Positions 34,253 to 42,411 of a stretch of 42,411 nucleotides of DNA are shown here, piece after piece. The stretch is from NCBI GenBank assembly GCA_012797605.1, contig JAAZOT010000096.1, positions 1 through 42,411 on the forward strand. The letters are read 5' to 3'. The stretch is from Spirochaetales bacterium (GTDB lineage: Bacteria; Spirochaetota; JAAYUW01). The notes beneath the pieces were generated by a model. The model saw nothing but the letters and a program-made list of their open reading frames with translations, searched no databases and had not been told where the DNA came from. The position numbers and the translations under genes were made by a program. Each line of letters begins with the position of its first letter. Position 1 is the first letter of the stretch.

Positions 34253-36937
34253 ATGGCAAAATATGTTTATTTTTTTGGAAATGGTAAGGCAGAGGGAAAT
34301 AAAGATATGAAAAATCTGCTTGGCGGTAAAGGAGCGGGTCTTGCCGAGATGACAAGCATTGGATTGCCTGTTCCAGCTGGTTTTACCATAACAACAGAAG
34401 TATGTGACCTTTATTATAAAAACAACAAAAAGTATCCAGAAGGCCTTGAAAAAGAAGTAGAAGAAAACATGAAAAAACTTGAGAAGGCAAGTGGGAAAAA
34501 ATTTGGAGATCCAGAAAATCCTTTATTGGTTTCTGTAAGATCTGGAGCACCAATATCAATGCCTGGAATGATGGAAACAATTTTAAATCTTGGATTAAAT
34601 AGCAAAACTGTTGAAGGACTTGCAAAAAAGACAAACAACAGAAGATTTGCTTTAGATGCTTATAGAAGATTCATAATGATGTATGGATCAACAGCAAAAG
34701 GAATAGATAGAGAAAAATTTGATCATATCTTTGAAAAAGTTAAAGAAGAGCAAACAAGAAAAAGACTTCAAATACCTGAAGATAAAAAGGTAAATGATAT
34801 AGATGTTAATGCTGAAGAACTTGAAGAGGTTGTTAAAAAATTTAAAGATCTCTATAAAAAAGAACTTGGTGTTGATTTTCCAGAAGATGTAAAGGAGCAA
34901 CTTTGGGGTTCTATCGACGCAGTTTTTGGTTCTTGGATGGCTGAAAAAGCTGTAACATATAGGAAAGTTGAAAATATTAAGGGTATAATAGGAACTGCTG
35001 TAAATGTCGTACAGATGGTTTTTGGCAATATGGGTGAAAATTCTGGTACTGGTGTCGCTTTTACAAGAGATCCTAACACTGGAGAAGATGTATTTTATGG
35101 TGATTATTTATTTAATGCACAGGGTGAGGATGTAGTAGCTGGTATTAGAACACCTATTAAACTTTCTGAACTTGAGAAGAAAGATCCATCTGTTTATAAA
35201 CAACTAGTAGAAATAAGGAATAAACTTGAAAAACATTATAAAGATATGCAAGATATAGAGTTTACTGTTGAGGAAGGTAAGCTTTATATGCTTCAATGTA
35301 GAACTGGAAAAAGAAATGCAAGAGCTGCTTTTAAAATCGCATATGATATGGTTAAGGAAAAACTCATAACTAAAGAAGAAGCAATCTTAAGACTAAAGGG
35401 AAAAGATATTGAAGGCCTTTTTTATCCTATTATAGATCCAAAAGAGGCAGACAATAAGAAGAAGATGTATCTTGTTTCTGGTATAGACGCAGTTCCTGGT
35501 GCTGCTGTCGGTAAGGTCGTTTTTACGGCAAAAGAAGCTGAACAACAAGCAGCAAATGGTGAAAAAGTCATTTTAGTAAGAAGAGAGACAAGCCCTGAAG
35601 ATGTCGGGGGAATGCATGCAGCAAGTGGTATTTTAACTGCTACTGGAGGTAAAACTTCTCATGCTGCCGTTGTGGCAAGAGGTTGGGGTAAATGTTGTAT
35701 TGTAGGATGTGAAAAACTAGTTATAGATTATGATAAAAAGCAGATGACGGTAAATGATAAAGTAGTTAAACAGGGAGATGAAATAACTTTGGACGGTTCT
35801 ACAGGAGAAGTTTTTCTTGGTGCATTAAAACTCATTAAACCAGAATTACCAGATGAATATAAAGAGATAATGAAATGGGTTGATGAGACAAGAAAAATAA
35901 AAGTCAGAACAAATGCAGATACTCCATATGACTCTGAAAACGCAAGAAAGCTTGGTGCAGAAGGTATTGGACTTTGTCGAACTGAACATATGTTCTTCGA
36001 TACAGAAGAAAGAAGACTTGCAATTCAAGAAATGATTGTTGCAGATACTGTAGATGGAAGAATAAAGGCTCTTGATAAGCTTCTCCCATTCCAAAGAGAA
36101 GATTTTAAGGGTATTTTCAAAGCAATGGATGGATATCCAGTTACCATAAGATTGATAGATCCACCTCTTCATGAATTTGTTCCACATGATGAAAAAGGAC
36201 AGAGAAAGTTAGCTGAAACTGTAGGTGTCCCTTTTGAAAAAGTAAAAGATAGAGTTGAACAACTTCATGAAGCAAACCCAATGCTTGGTCATCGTGGTTG
36301 TAGACTTACAATAACCTATCCAGAAATTCTTGATATGCAAGTTAGAGCAATAATAGAAGCAGCTGTTGAAGTAGCAAAAAATGGAGTAAAAGTTTATCCA
36401 GAAATCATGATACCATTGACAATTGATGCAAAAGAATTCCATTTACTTGAGACAAGAGTTAGAAAGGTCGCAGATGAGATAATTGCTAAATCTAATACAA
36501 AAGTAGAATACCTTGTCGGTACAATGATAGAAGTCCCAAGAGCCGCACTTCTTGCAAACAAGATAGCTCAATACGCCGAATTTTTCTCTTTTGGAACAAA
36601 TGATTTAACTCAGATGACAATGGGACTTTCAAGAGACGATGCTGGTAAATTCCTTCCAGATTATGTTGATGAAAAGAAAACAGGTATTTTCAAAAATGAT
36701 CCCTTCCAAGTCTTAGATCAAGAAGGGGTTGGTTTACTTGTAAAGATGGGTATAGAAAAAGGTAGAAGTACAAGACCTAACCTTAAAGTTGGTATATGTG
36801 GAGAGCATGGTGGAGAACCAGAGTCTGTCAAATTTTGCGTATCTGTTGGCATGAACTATGTTTCATGTTCACCATTTAGGGTTCCAATCGCAAGACTTGC
36901 AGCTGCTCAAGCAGCAATTGAACAAGGTAAAAAATAA
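34253..36937 (+). CDS. ppdK: pyruvate, phosphate dikinase
   Basis: PPDK interconverts pyruvate, ATP and phosphate with PEP, AMP and pyrophosphate in the cytoplasm, and in many anaerobes it serves glycolysis as well as gluconeogenesis. At 894 residues it has full length: an N-terminal ATP-grasp domain (GGKGAGLAEM, SVRSGAPISMPGMM), the swivelling phosphohistidine domain with His470 in TGGKTSHAAVVARGWGKCC, and a C-terminal PEP/pyruvate barrel (GLCRTEHMF, GTNDLTQMTMGLSRDDAG, GICGEHGGEP with the catalytic Cys). The start follows TTGGAGGA. It is a single-gene unit with its own terminator. Together with PckA it frames the PEP-pyruvate-oxaloacetate node. Confidence 0.98.
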   Translation: MAKYVYFFGNGKAEGNKDMKNLLGGKGAGLAEMTSIGLPVPAGFTITTEVCDLYYKNNKKYPEGLEKEVEENMKKLEKASGKKFGDPENPLLVSVRSGAPISMPGMMETILNLGLNSKTVEGLAKKTNNRRFALDAYRRFIMMYGSTAKGIDREKFDHIFEKVKEEQTRKRLQIPEDKKVNDIDVNAEELEEVVKKFKDLYKKELGVDFPEDVKEQLWGSIDAVFGSWMAEKAVTYRKVENIKGIIGTAVNVVQMVFGNMGENSGTGVAFTRDPNTGEDVFYGDYLFNAQGEDVVAGIRTPIKLSELEKKDPSVYKQLVEIRNKLEKHYKDMQDIEFTVEEGKLYMLQCRTGKRNARAAFKIAYDMVKEKLITKEEAILRLKGKDIEGLFYPIIDPKEADNKKKMYLVSGIDAVPGAAVGKVVFTAKEAEQQAANGEKVILVRRETSPEDVGGMHAASGILTATGGKTSHAAVVARGWGKCCIVGCEKLVIDYDKKQMTVNDKVVKQGDEITLDGSTGEVFLGALKLIKPELPDEYKEIMKWVDETRKIKVRTNADTPYDSENARKLGAEGIGLCRTEHMFFDTEERRLAIQEMIVADTVDGRIKALDKLLPFQREDFKGIFKAMDGYPVTIRLIDPPLHEFVPHDEKGQRKLAETVGVPFEKVKDRVEQLHEANPMLGHRGCRLTITYPEILDMQVRAIIEAAVEVAKNGVKVYPEIMIPLTIDAKEFHLLETRVRKVADEIIAKSNTKVEYLVGTMIEVPRAALLANKIAQYAEFFSFGTNDLTQMTMGLSRDDAGKFLPDYVDEKKTGIFKNDPFQVLDQEGVGLLVKMGIEKGRSTRPNLKVGICGEHGGEPESVKFCVSVGMNYVSCSPFRVPIARLAAAQAAIEQGKK

Positions 36938-37019
36938 TATAAACTCCCCAAAATACTTTTTGAGATTAAAATTAATGTTTGATGCACAAAACCAAAATTT
37001 AATATTAAATTAAAAAATT

Positions 37020-37049
37020 AAGCCTGCTTATCGTTAAGCAGGCTTTTTT
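37020..37049 (+). terminator. intrinsic terminator after ppdK
   Basis: AAGCCTGCTTA (37020-37030) and TAAGCAGGCTT (37035-37045) form an 11-bp perfect stem with loop TCGT, followed by more T. The upstream side carries A-runs, so it may also stop the convergent minus-strand gene that ends at 37074. Confidence 0.92.
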
Positions 37050-37073
37050 ATTTGATATTTTTTCAGCTTATTT

Positions 37074-37748
37074 TTAATATGGTTTCTTTTGATATTTTTC
37101 TCTATAAAATTGATACAGCATCTTCGCTTCTTTATTTGAAAGATACTTTATTTTACTTATTTTTTTGGATTCACAATAGATTTTACATCCCTTTTCAAGT
37201 ATTATTGCACAAACCAAAGCTTCATTAAGTGTTCTTCCACAGGCTATTGCACCATGATTAGCCAAAAAAGCAGCATTTGAGTCTTTTATAACAGATAAAG
37301 TTTTTTCTACTAAAAGTTGACTTCCTGCTATGGCATATTTTGTGCATTTTATAACTGGACCACATATTTGAGCGATCTCTTCTAACATTGGTTTTAGTGT
37401 TTTATGCGTTGCTGCAAAAATTGAAGCATATAAGGAATGTGTATGTATTATAGCATTGACATCATTTCTTTTTTGATAAATTGCAAGATGAAGATTTAAC
37501 TCTGTTGATGGCTTTTTCCCACTAAACTCGAGTGTTTTTATATTTACAAGGCTGATACTTTCTTCATCAAGCTTATCATAACTTACTGCACTTGGGGTTA
37601 TTATTATATAATTCTCATCTATTTTACAACTGACATTTCCCCAGGTTCCAGAAACAAGATCTTTTTGTACAATCTGATTACAGATGCTTATAAGTTCTTT
37701 TTTCTTTATGTGAAGATCATTTTCAAACTCACTGTTAAACTTTTCCAT
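37074..37748 (-). CDS. class II aldolase/adducin family protein (fuculose-/ribulose-phosphate type)
   Basis: This 224-residue protein has the family core: GTWGNVSCKI, IITPSAVSYDKL, KPSTELNLHLAIY with the catalytic Glu position, VNAIIHTHSLYAS with two zinc-binding His, and LANHGAIACG with a third. Such enzymes split or epimerise sugar phosphates such as L-fuculose-1-phosphate or L-ribulose-5-phosphate. The substrate cannot be told here. It lies 95 bases downstream of galactokinase on the same strand and may share its transcript. Confidence 0.88.
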   Translation of the reverse strand: MEKFNSEFENDLHIKKKELISICNQIVQKDLVSGTWGNVSCKIDENYIIITPSAVSYDKLDEESISLVNIKTLEFSGKKPSTELNLHLAIYQKRNDVNAIIHTHSLYASIFAATHKTLKPMLEEIAQICGPVIKCTKYAIAGSQLLVEKTLSVIKDSNAAFLANHGAIACGRTLNEALVCAIILEKGCKIYCESKKISKIKYLSNKEAKMLYQFYREKYQKKPY

Positions 37749-37843
37749 ATCTATCCTTCACTATTTTTGGTTTTTTAGTAATATTTTGAATGTATATTCT
37801 TATTGAACTTTTTTTCCCATTATCCTATAAAATTTATATAAAT

Positions 37844-38977
37844 TTATAAGGCATGAACTGGCTCATCTATTCTGATTTCAAAAAAATCAATCTTATAGGA
37901 GTATTTTTGGTTAATTTTCTCAATAGTTAATTTAAGTTTATCTATATCTAAATCTTTATTAGCGACTACAAGACAACTTCCACCGAAACCTCCACCAATC
38001 ATTCTAGCCCCATATACATTTTCAAGTTTCTGAATTTCAAAGATAAGCTCATCAATTTCCTCTGTTGATACCTCATAAAGACTTGATAAAGAAATATGAG
38101 ATTGGTTTAAAAGTGAAAATGCCTTTTCGAAATATTTTTCTTTAATAAATTGGTAAAATTTTTTTGTTCTATCTGTTTCTAAAACAAAATGATTGAATCT
38201 TTTATTTAATGTAGCATCATTTAAATTTAATATAACTTCACTATAAAATTTATAGTCATCTATTGATTTAATAACAGCTTCTCTAATAGAAAGGTTAAAT
38301 TTTTCTTTTAAGATATTTTCTATTTTTCCCTTCTCTTCGATCCTTTTTTTGTAGCCTTCAGCAGCTATTGAATGTTTGATTTTTGTATCAATTATTAGAA
38401 ATCTAAGATTTTCATCCAAAGAGCAATAAGTATGAGTAAGATCATTGTAATTTAAATATAAAAAGTTGTTTTTTTTACCAAACATGACTGTGTATTGATC
38501 CATTATTCCGCATGGGGCATTCATGTATTTATTTTCACTATATCTTGCAATTTTTACAATTTCCATTTTGGATAGTCCAAGAGAAAAAAGTTCATTTAAT
38601 CCGTATAAAAAACCGACTTCTATTGATGCGGATGATGAGAGACCAGCTCCATCTACTAAATTACTAATGACTTTAACCTCAAATCCAGATAAAATCTTAA
38701 TTCCTTTATCATTTAAAGCTCTTAGTACTGAAGTAAAATATCCATACCAGAATTTGCTAAAATCATGTTTAATAGTATTATAAATCTGGTCAAATGATAT
38801 TTCTTTGGAATCTCCGAATCTATCAGAATATATTCTTATTGTTTTACCAGCTGTTTTCAATATTGTTATGTCATTATAAAGATTGATAGTAGCAGGGCAG
38901 GAATATGTTTCAATATAATCGACATGTTCCCCTATGAAATTTATTCTACCTGGGCTTCTAATGCAGATACTATTCAT
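37844..38977 (-). CDS. galK: galactokinase (GHMP kinase)
   Basis: This 377-residue GHMP kinase would phosphorylate galactose at C1. The galactokinase signature SPGRINFIGEHVDY is at the very N-terminus, followed by the ATP-binding DGAGLSSSASIEVG, the catalytic-Asp motif APCGIMDQYTVMFGKK and RMIGGGFGGSCLVV. Compared with E. coli GalK it lacks about 17 leading residues, and the residues after the HxDY motif (IETYS) differ from the usual N-D-G, so sugar specificity may vary. An AAGAGG ribosome site precedes the ATG. galT and galE are not in the window. Confidence 0.82.
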   Translation of the reverse strand: MNSICIRSPGRINFIGEHVDYIETYSCPATINLYNDITILKTAGKTIRIYSDRFGDSKEISFDQIYNTIKHDFSKFWYGYFTSVLRALNDKGIKILSGFEVKVISNLVDGAGLSSSASIEVGFLYGLNELFSLGLSKMEIVKIARYSENKYMNAPCGIMDQYTVMFGKKNNFLYLNYNDLTHTYCSLDENLRFLIIDTKIKHSIAAEGYKKRIEEKGKIENILKEKFNLSIREAVIKSIDDYKFYSEVILNLNDATLNKRFNHFVLETDRTKKFYQFIKEKYFEKAFSLLNQSHISLSSLYEVSTEEIDELIFEIQKLENVYGARMIGGGFGGSCLVVANKDLDIDKLKLTIEKINQKYSYKIDFFEIRIDEPVHAL

Positions 38978-39056
38978 TAAAACCTCTTTTATAATTTTTT
39001 GATATGCTATAAATAATTGATTTTTTATCAGACCAATATTTTTTCTTACAATTCAT

Positions 39057-39674
39057 TTATTTTTTATTAAGAAAATAAAATAAAAGGTCAAAAAGGAGTC
39101 TTACTCTTGCTCCTCTTTCTCTTATTTGAATTTTTAAACCAGCTAATCCATAGATCGGTTTTGTAGCGAATCCATCTAATTTTAACCCTAAAACTCTACC
39201 TATAAAGATAGCTCGTTGCAAATGAAATCTTTGAGAAACAACTATGGCCTCGCTTATGCTATATTTTTTAACAAGGTTCATAATAGAATAAATTGTTCTA
39301 AAGCCATCAGAATCTACCATTAAATCTTCCTCTGGGATTTTTAAGTTTAATAAATCTTTTTTCATATATTTTGTTTCATCGTAATACGATTCTCTGCTAT
39401 CTCCACTTAAAATTATCTTTTTTATTTTTTGGTTTTGATACAAATATTTAACAGTATCTATTCTATAACTATAAAATAGATTTTCAGAGTTTTTTATGGT
39501 ATATTTTGATGTACCAAGTAGAAGGCAATATTTATAGTTTTTTAGCAATGAAATATCTGAAAAGATCTCTTTTTGAGTTGATATCGATATATATAGGTCG
39601 AATAATATTACACATAGAAGAACAAATAAAAAAAGATAAATAATTATTCTTACTTTCTTATTTTTTATAATCAT
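39057..39674 (-). CDS. SanA/YdcF-like DUF218 membrane protein
   Basis: This 205-residue protein has one N-terminal membrane helix (about 8-28) and a DUF218 domain: CLLLGTSKYTIKNSENLF, YSYRIDTVKYLYQNQKIKK, IILSGDSRESYYDET, KKDLLNLKIPEEDLMVD, FRTIYSIMN and IVVSQRFHLQRAIFIGRVLG. This matches SanA of E. coli, an inner-membrane protein tied to vancomycin exclusion and envelope integrity; biochemical activity is not settled. No good ribosome site precedes the ATG. It is flanked by galK and pckA with no obvious functional link. Confidence 0.88.
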   Translation of the reverse strand: MIIKNKKVRIIIYLFLFVLLCVILFDLYISISTQKEIFSDISLLKNYKYCLLLGTSKYTIKNSENLFYSYRIDTVKYLYQNQKIKKIILSGDSRESYYDETKYMKKDLLNLKIPEEDLMVDSDGFRTIYSIMNLVKKYSISEAIVVSQRFHLQRAIFIGRVLGLKLDGFATKPIYGLAGLKIQIRERGARVRLLFDLLFYFLNKK

Positions 39675-39795
39675 TTTTTTTTGTTAATTTGGTTCAATTT
39701 TAATTATTCTGACAATGATTTTTAAGATAGCCTACTTTTCATAATGAAGGACTACTATACTTTAAAGAGACAAATTCTTATCTAAGTATGATTAT

Positions 39796-41448
39796 CTACT
39801 TTCCAGGGCAACAATCTTCAACTGATTTTGGAATTCCTTTCCCTTTAAACATCTTATCATAAAAAATTGAAAACTCTTCAGCTAGTTTTAAAGCTCTCTG
39901 TTTAAAAGCTGCTTTATCTTTCCATGTCGATTCTGGATTCAAAATTGAGCTATTTTCAATACCAGGACAGGATGTAGGAATATTTAAGTGAAATAAGTTG
40001 TCTTCTTCGGTAAATATATTTTTGAGTTCACCATTTATTGCGGCTCTGACCATAGTCCTAGTAATGGAAAGTGGAATTCTTTTCCCTGCGCCATAACTCC
40101 CACCAGTCCAACCAGTATTGATTAGATAAACACCTGTATTAAATTTCTGTAATTTTTTTTGTAAAAGATCTATATAAAATTTAGGAGCAGCTGGCATAAA
40201 TGGAGCTCCGAAAAAAGGTGAAAAAGTCGATTGAGGTTCCTTTATTCCAGTTTCAGTTCCAGCTAATTTTGATGTATAACCCATTAAATACCATAAAAGA
40301 GCCCGTTCAATTGTGAGCTTAGATATAGGTGGTAAAACCCCATTAGCATCTGCTGTTAAAAAGATAATTACGGAAGGGTGAGTGCCAACACTTGATTCTT
40401 TGATATTTGGAATAAATGAAAGAGGATAACTACCTCTAGAGTTTTCAGTTAACCGTATGTCGAAAAGATCAAAAGATCCATCTGGATAAGTCATGACATT
40501 TTCAACTATTGTACCATGATTTAATGGATCTGCTTTTCTAAAGCATGCGTTATAGATCTCTGGTTCTTTAATAGGATCAAGATTGACAAGTTTAGCGTAA
40601 CATCCATTTTCAAAGTTAGCTATACCATTATCTGACCAACCATGTTCATCGTCACCTAAAAGCTTCCTATCTGGTGAAGTAGATAAGGTGGTTTTACCTG
40701 TTCCAGATAGACCTAAAAATAAGGTTATATCTCCATTGATACCTTCATTTGCAGAGCAATGAAGGGGCAAAATATTATGAAATACAAGGTAATAATTCAT
40801 AACGGTAAAAATAAGTTTTTTGCATGTTCCAAGATAAGATGAACCTATAACTATACCAATTCTATCCTCATAATTTATGGCTATGGACATTTGAGTTGTC
40901 TTACCAGTTTCAGGATTTATACGAAGTCTTCCTTTGTATTTATCTGGGTTTAAATTGTCATCAGGTAACATTAATAGAAGAAAGGGTTTGTCCTTAAAAA
41001 CACTTGAAGAATCATCGATTAATGGTCTAAACATATTCAAAGTAAAAAGTGAATTGACAGCTTTTGAAGAAATAGATAATATGGTAAGAGCATATGAAGG
41101 ATCAGCCCCAACAGTTCTTTTAGTCAAGAATATTTCTTCTTTTTGGGAAAGTAGATTAATGGCATCCTCATATAGCATTTCAAATGTTTCTAAGTTGATT
41201 GGTATATTATATTGAGAATCCCAGTCAATGGTCTCCTCATTTACATCTCTTTTAACAGTAACTGTATCCTTTGGACTTCTTCCAGTAGAATGCGATGGAG
41301 TTATTGAACATAAAGTTCCAGTTTTAAGTACAAACACTTCTTTTTTTTCGATACATTTTTCAATTAGAAACTTTCTTTCTGGATCTATATGAATTTTTAC
41401 ATTTTTTTCATTCAAAGTAGATATTAATTTTTCAATCCTATCCTTCAT
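39796..41448 (-). CDS. pckA: phosphoenolpyruvate carboxykinase (ATP)
   Basis: PckA interconverts oxaloacetate and ATP with PEP, CO2 and ADP. At 550 residues it is standard length. Motifs are SPSHSTGRSPKDTV near the N-terminus, the kinase-1a loop FLGLSGTGKTTLS, the metal-binding LLGDDEHGWSDNGIANFENG, and NTGWTGGSYGAGKR with RTMVRAAINGEL. It is the ATP-type enzyme, because GTP-type enzymes lack this arrangement. In fermenters it often fixes CO2 to make oxaloacetate. A GGAGGAG ribosome site precedes the ATG. Confidence 0.97.
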   Translation of the reverse strand: MKDRIEKLISTLNEKNVKIHIDPERKFLIEKCIEKKEVFVLKTGTLCSITPSHSTGRSPKDTVTVKRDVNEETIDWDSQYNIPINLETFEMLYEDAINLLSQKEEIFLTKRTVGADPSYALTILSISSKAVNSLFTLNMFRPLIDDSSSVFKDKPFLLLMLPDDNLNPDKYKGRLRINPETGKTTQMSIAINYEDRIGIVIGSSYLGTCKKLIFTVMNYYLVFHNILPLHCSANEGINGDITLFLGLSGTGKTTLSTSPDRKLLGDDEHGWSDNGIANFENGCYAKLVNLDPIKEPEIYNACFRKADPLNHGTIVENVMTYPDGSFDLFDIRLTENSRGSYPLSFIPNIKESSVGTHPSVIIFLTADANGVLPPISKLTIERALLWYLMGYTSKLAGTETGIKEPQSTFSPFFGAPFMPAAPKFYIDLLQKKLQKFNTGVYLINTGWTGGSYGAGKRIPLSITRTMVRAAINGELKNIFTEEDNLFHLNIPTSCPGIENSSILNPESTWKDKAAFKQRALKLAEEFSIFYDKMFKGKGIPKSVEDCCPGK

Positions 41449-41465
41449 AACTCCTCCATAAAGTA

Positions 41466-41494
41466 AATAAATAATTAAAAAGAGAATGTGTCAA
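41466..41494 (-). promoter_or_regulatory. candidate promoter of pckA
   Basis: On the minus strand TTGACA (41489-41494) is followed, after 17 bases, by TTTATT (41466-41471). The transcript would start about ten bases before the coding region, just ahead of the GGAGGAG site. The -10 box matches consensus at four of six positions. Confidence 0.45.
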
Positions 41495-41551
41495 GCAGAT
41501 TACTATCAAATTAATTGAAAAAAATTACAAATGATATATATTTTTAAGGTG

Positions 41552-42411
41552 ATGGAAAAGAGGATTTTTTATTTTATCATATTTTCAATATTAGTAATAA
41601 TATTTTTCTCTTTTTCTAGCTGTCCAGATAGAAAAAACCAAGAATCACCACAAGTTAAAACACCAATAATCTATGAGACAAATTTTTCAAGTCAATATGA
41701 ACTTGCACTATCTTTGTTTTATAAATTTCAATTTGAAGAAGCAATTAAGATTTTTACTGAACTTTACTTAATAAGGGATAAAAATCCTTTACTTAGTGAG
41801 GATCTTTCAATCTATTATTTTCTTTCGATAGTATATCTTAATAAAACTTCTGAAGATAGGCTTCTTATAATCTTGCCTTATCTTTTAGAAAAATTTAATA
41901 TTAAAGAAAATCTTCAAAATTTATATGACTTTTTGTACTCAAATTATAATAAAGAGTATTATTATTCATCAAAAAAAGGATTGATGCTTTTCTTTCGTTT
42001 TATGAGCATGTATGTCCAAAAGATGTATCTTCACTTTATCACAAAATATCAAAATTTAACAGACACAGAGATAAAGACTTTAGATAAAGAACAAAAAATT
42101 TTTTTAGATTATATTTATGCATATTGTTACTTTATGATGGAGAATCCTACAAAAGCAAAATCTATAATTTTAGATATCATTAAAAATAATTCTATAAAAT
42201 CTCCCTCTTATCTTTATAATTTATTAGCTTTTATAAATATTCAATATTCAAAAGATTTAGTTGAGTATTCAGAATATGAAAAATTTATGAAAGACCCCTC
42301 TGATTCAGGTTTGGTATTTTATAGTTTATTAAATCCACTGAATGAAGAATTTATAAAAAAGGAAAGAGAAAAAATACTTTTCATAGTTTTTCATAATGAT
42401 GAATTTTTTAA
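41552..42411 (+). CDS. TPR-containing lipoprotein, 3' end cut by window
   Basis: An open frame runs from ATG 41552 (GTG 41549 is also in frame, after AAGG) to the end of the window without a stop, at least 286 residues. The N-terminus is a lipoprotein signal ending FFSFSSCPD, with Cys24 as lipidation site. The segment YELALSLFYKFQFEEAIKIF resembles a TPR helix pair, and later helical repeats (about 185-230) may continue the solenoid. No catalytic motif is visible. Function is unknown; a protein-binding envelope role is inferred. Codon use matches its neighbours. Confidence 0.75.
   Translation, partial: MEKRIFYFIIFSILVIIFFSFSSCPDRKNQESPQVKTPIIYETNFSSQYELALSLFYKFQFEEAIKIFTELYLIRDKNPLLSEDLSIYYFLSIVYLNKTSEDRLLIILPYLLEKFNIKENLQNLYDFLYSNYNKEYYYSSKKGLMLFFRFMSMYVQKMYLHFITKYQNLTDTEIKTLDKEQKIFLDYIYAYCYFMMENPTKAKSIILDIIKNNSIKSPSYLYNLLAFINIQYSKDLVEYSEYEKFMKDPSDSGLVFYSLLNPLNEEFIKKEREKILFIVFHNDEFF

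Noticed and set aside
34383-36442. Several minus-strand open frames within ppdK
   Set aside because: They lie wholly inside a strongly conserved gene, have odd Phe/Ser-rich composition and no ribosome sites. They are shadow frames.
37800-37850. A/T-rich near-palindrome between galK and the aldolase gene
   Set aside because: The symmetry is imperfect and expected by chance at this base composition; no T-run or conserved site is evident.
1-42411. CRISPR arrays, insertion sequences, phage genes, rRNA
   Set aside because: Read for regular repeats, transposase or integrase motifs and rRNA sequence; none found. The only phase-regular repeats are coiled-coil coding heptads.

Overview
The window is 42.4 kb of very A+T-rich bacterial chromosome (roughly a quarter to 30% G+C by eye). 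It is densely coded, with 31 protein genes, two tRNA genes and no intergenic stretch above about 300 bases apart from the one holding the tRNAs. Lipoprotein and Sec signal peptides, a CheA-CheX-CheW cluster, FecR and DUF218 envelope proteins and fermentative enzymes suggest an anaerobic diderm. A member or relative of the Spirochaetota is my best guess, from gene content only, because there is no rRNA or marker gene to settle it. No mobile element, phage gene, CRISPR array or rRNA was seen.

Layout. 1-6111 (+): a PLP aminotransferase cut by the window edge, an SsnA-like amidohydrolase that has lost its metal ligands, a lipoprotein GH31 enzyme very similar to sulfoquinovosidases, and a MATE exporter. 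6148-6328: tRNA-Asp(GTC) and a tRNA with a CAT anticodon. 6455-15783 (+): a hybrid histidine kinase with a periplasmic solute-binding sensor, abutting a ReAV-type asparaginase; an AEC carrier; an alpha/beta hydrolase; a membrane-anchored MurF-like ligase with Ddl; and an unknown membrane protein overlapping ddl.

15884-24982 (-): one compact run in the order citD, citE, citF, RND/MMPL exporter, its secreted coiled-coil partner, tryptophanase, aspartokinase. This places citrate cleavage, tryptophan breakdown and an export system in one probable transcription unit. 25116-31241 (+): cheA, cheX, cheW, then two envelope coiled-coil proteins, one with an unusual ladder of tyrosines spaced every seven residues. 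31304-34076: a DUF72 protein (-), a FecR-domain protein with a strong terminator (+), and a small secreted protein with a Gln/Asn/Gly/Pro linker (-).

34253-42411: pyruvate phosphate dikinase (+) with a strong terminator; then on the minus strand a class II aldolase-family protein, galactokinase, a SanA/DUF218 protein and ATP-type PEP carboxykinase; finally a plus-strand TPR lipoprotein running off the end. Together PckA, PPDK, citrate lyase, tryptophanase, asparaginase and the aminotransferase describe metabolism around oxaloacetate, PEP and pyruvate, fed by amino acids, citrate and sugars.

The best leads for something new are the GH31 protein that keeps the sulfoquinovosidase pocket except for its sulfonate-binding arginine, the dead SsnA-like protein, the citrate lyase/exporter/tryptophanase run, the membrane-anchored MurF-like ligase, and the Tyr-heptad coiled coil. 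No complete new defence-type or mobile system was recognised.
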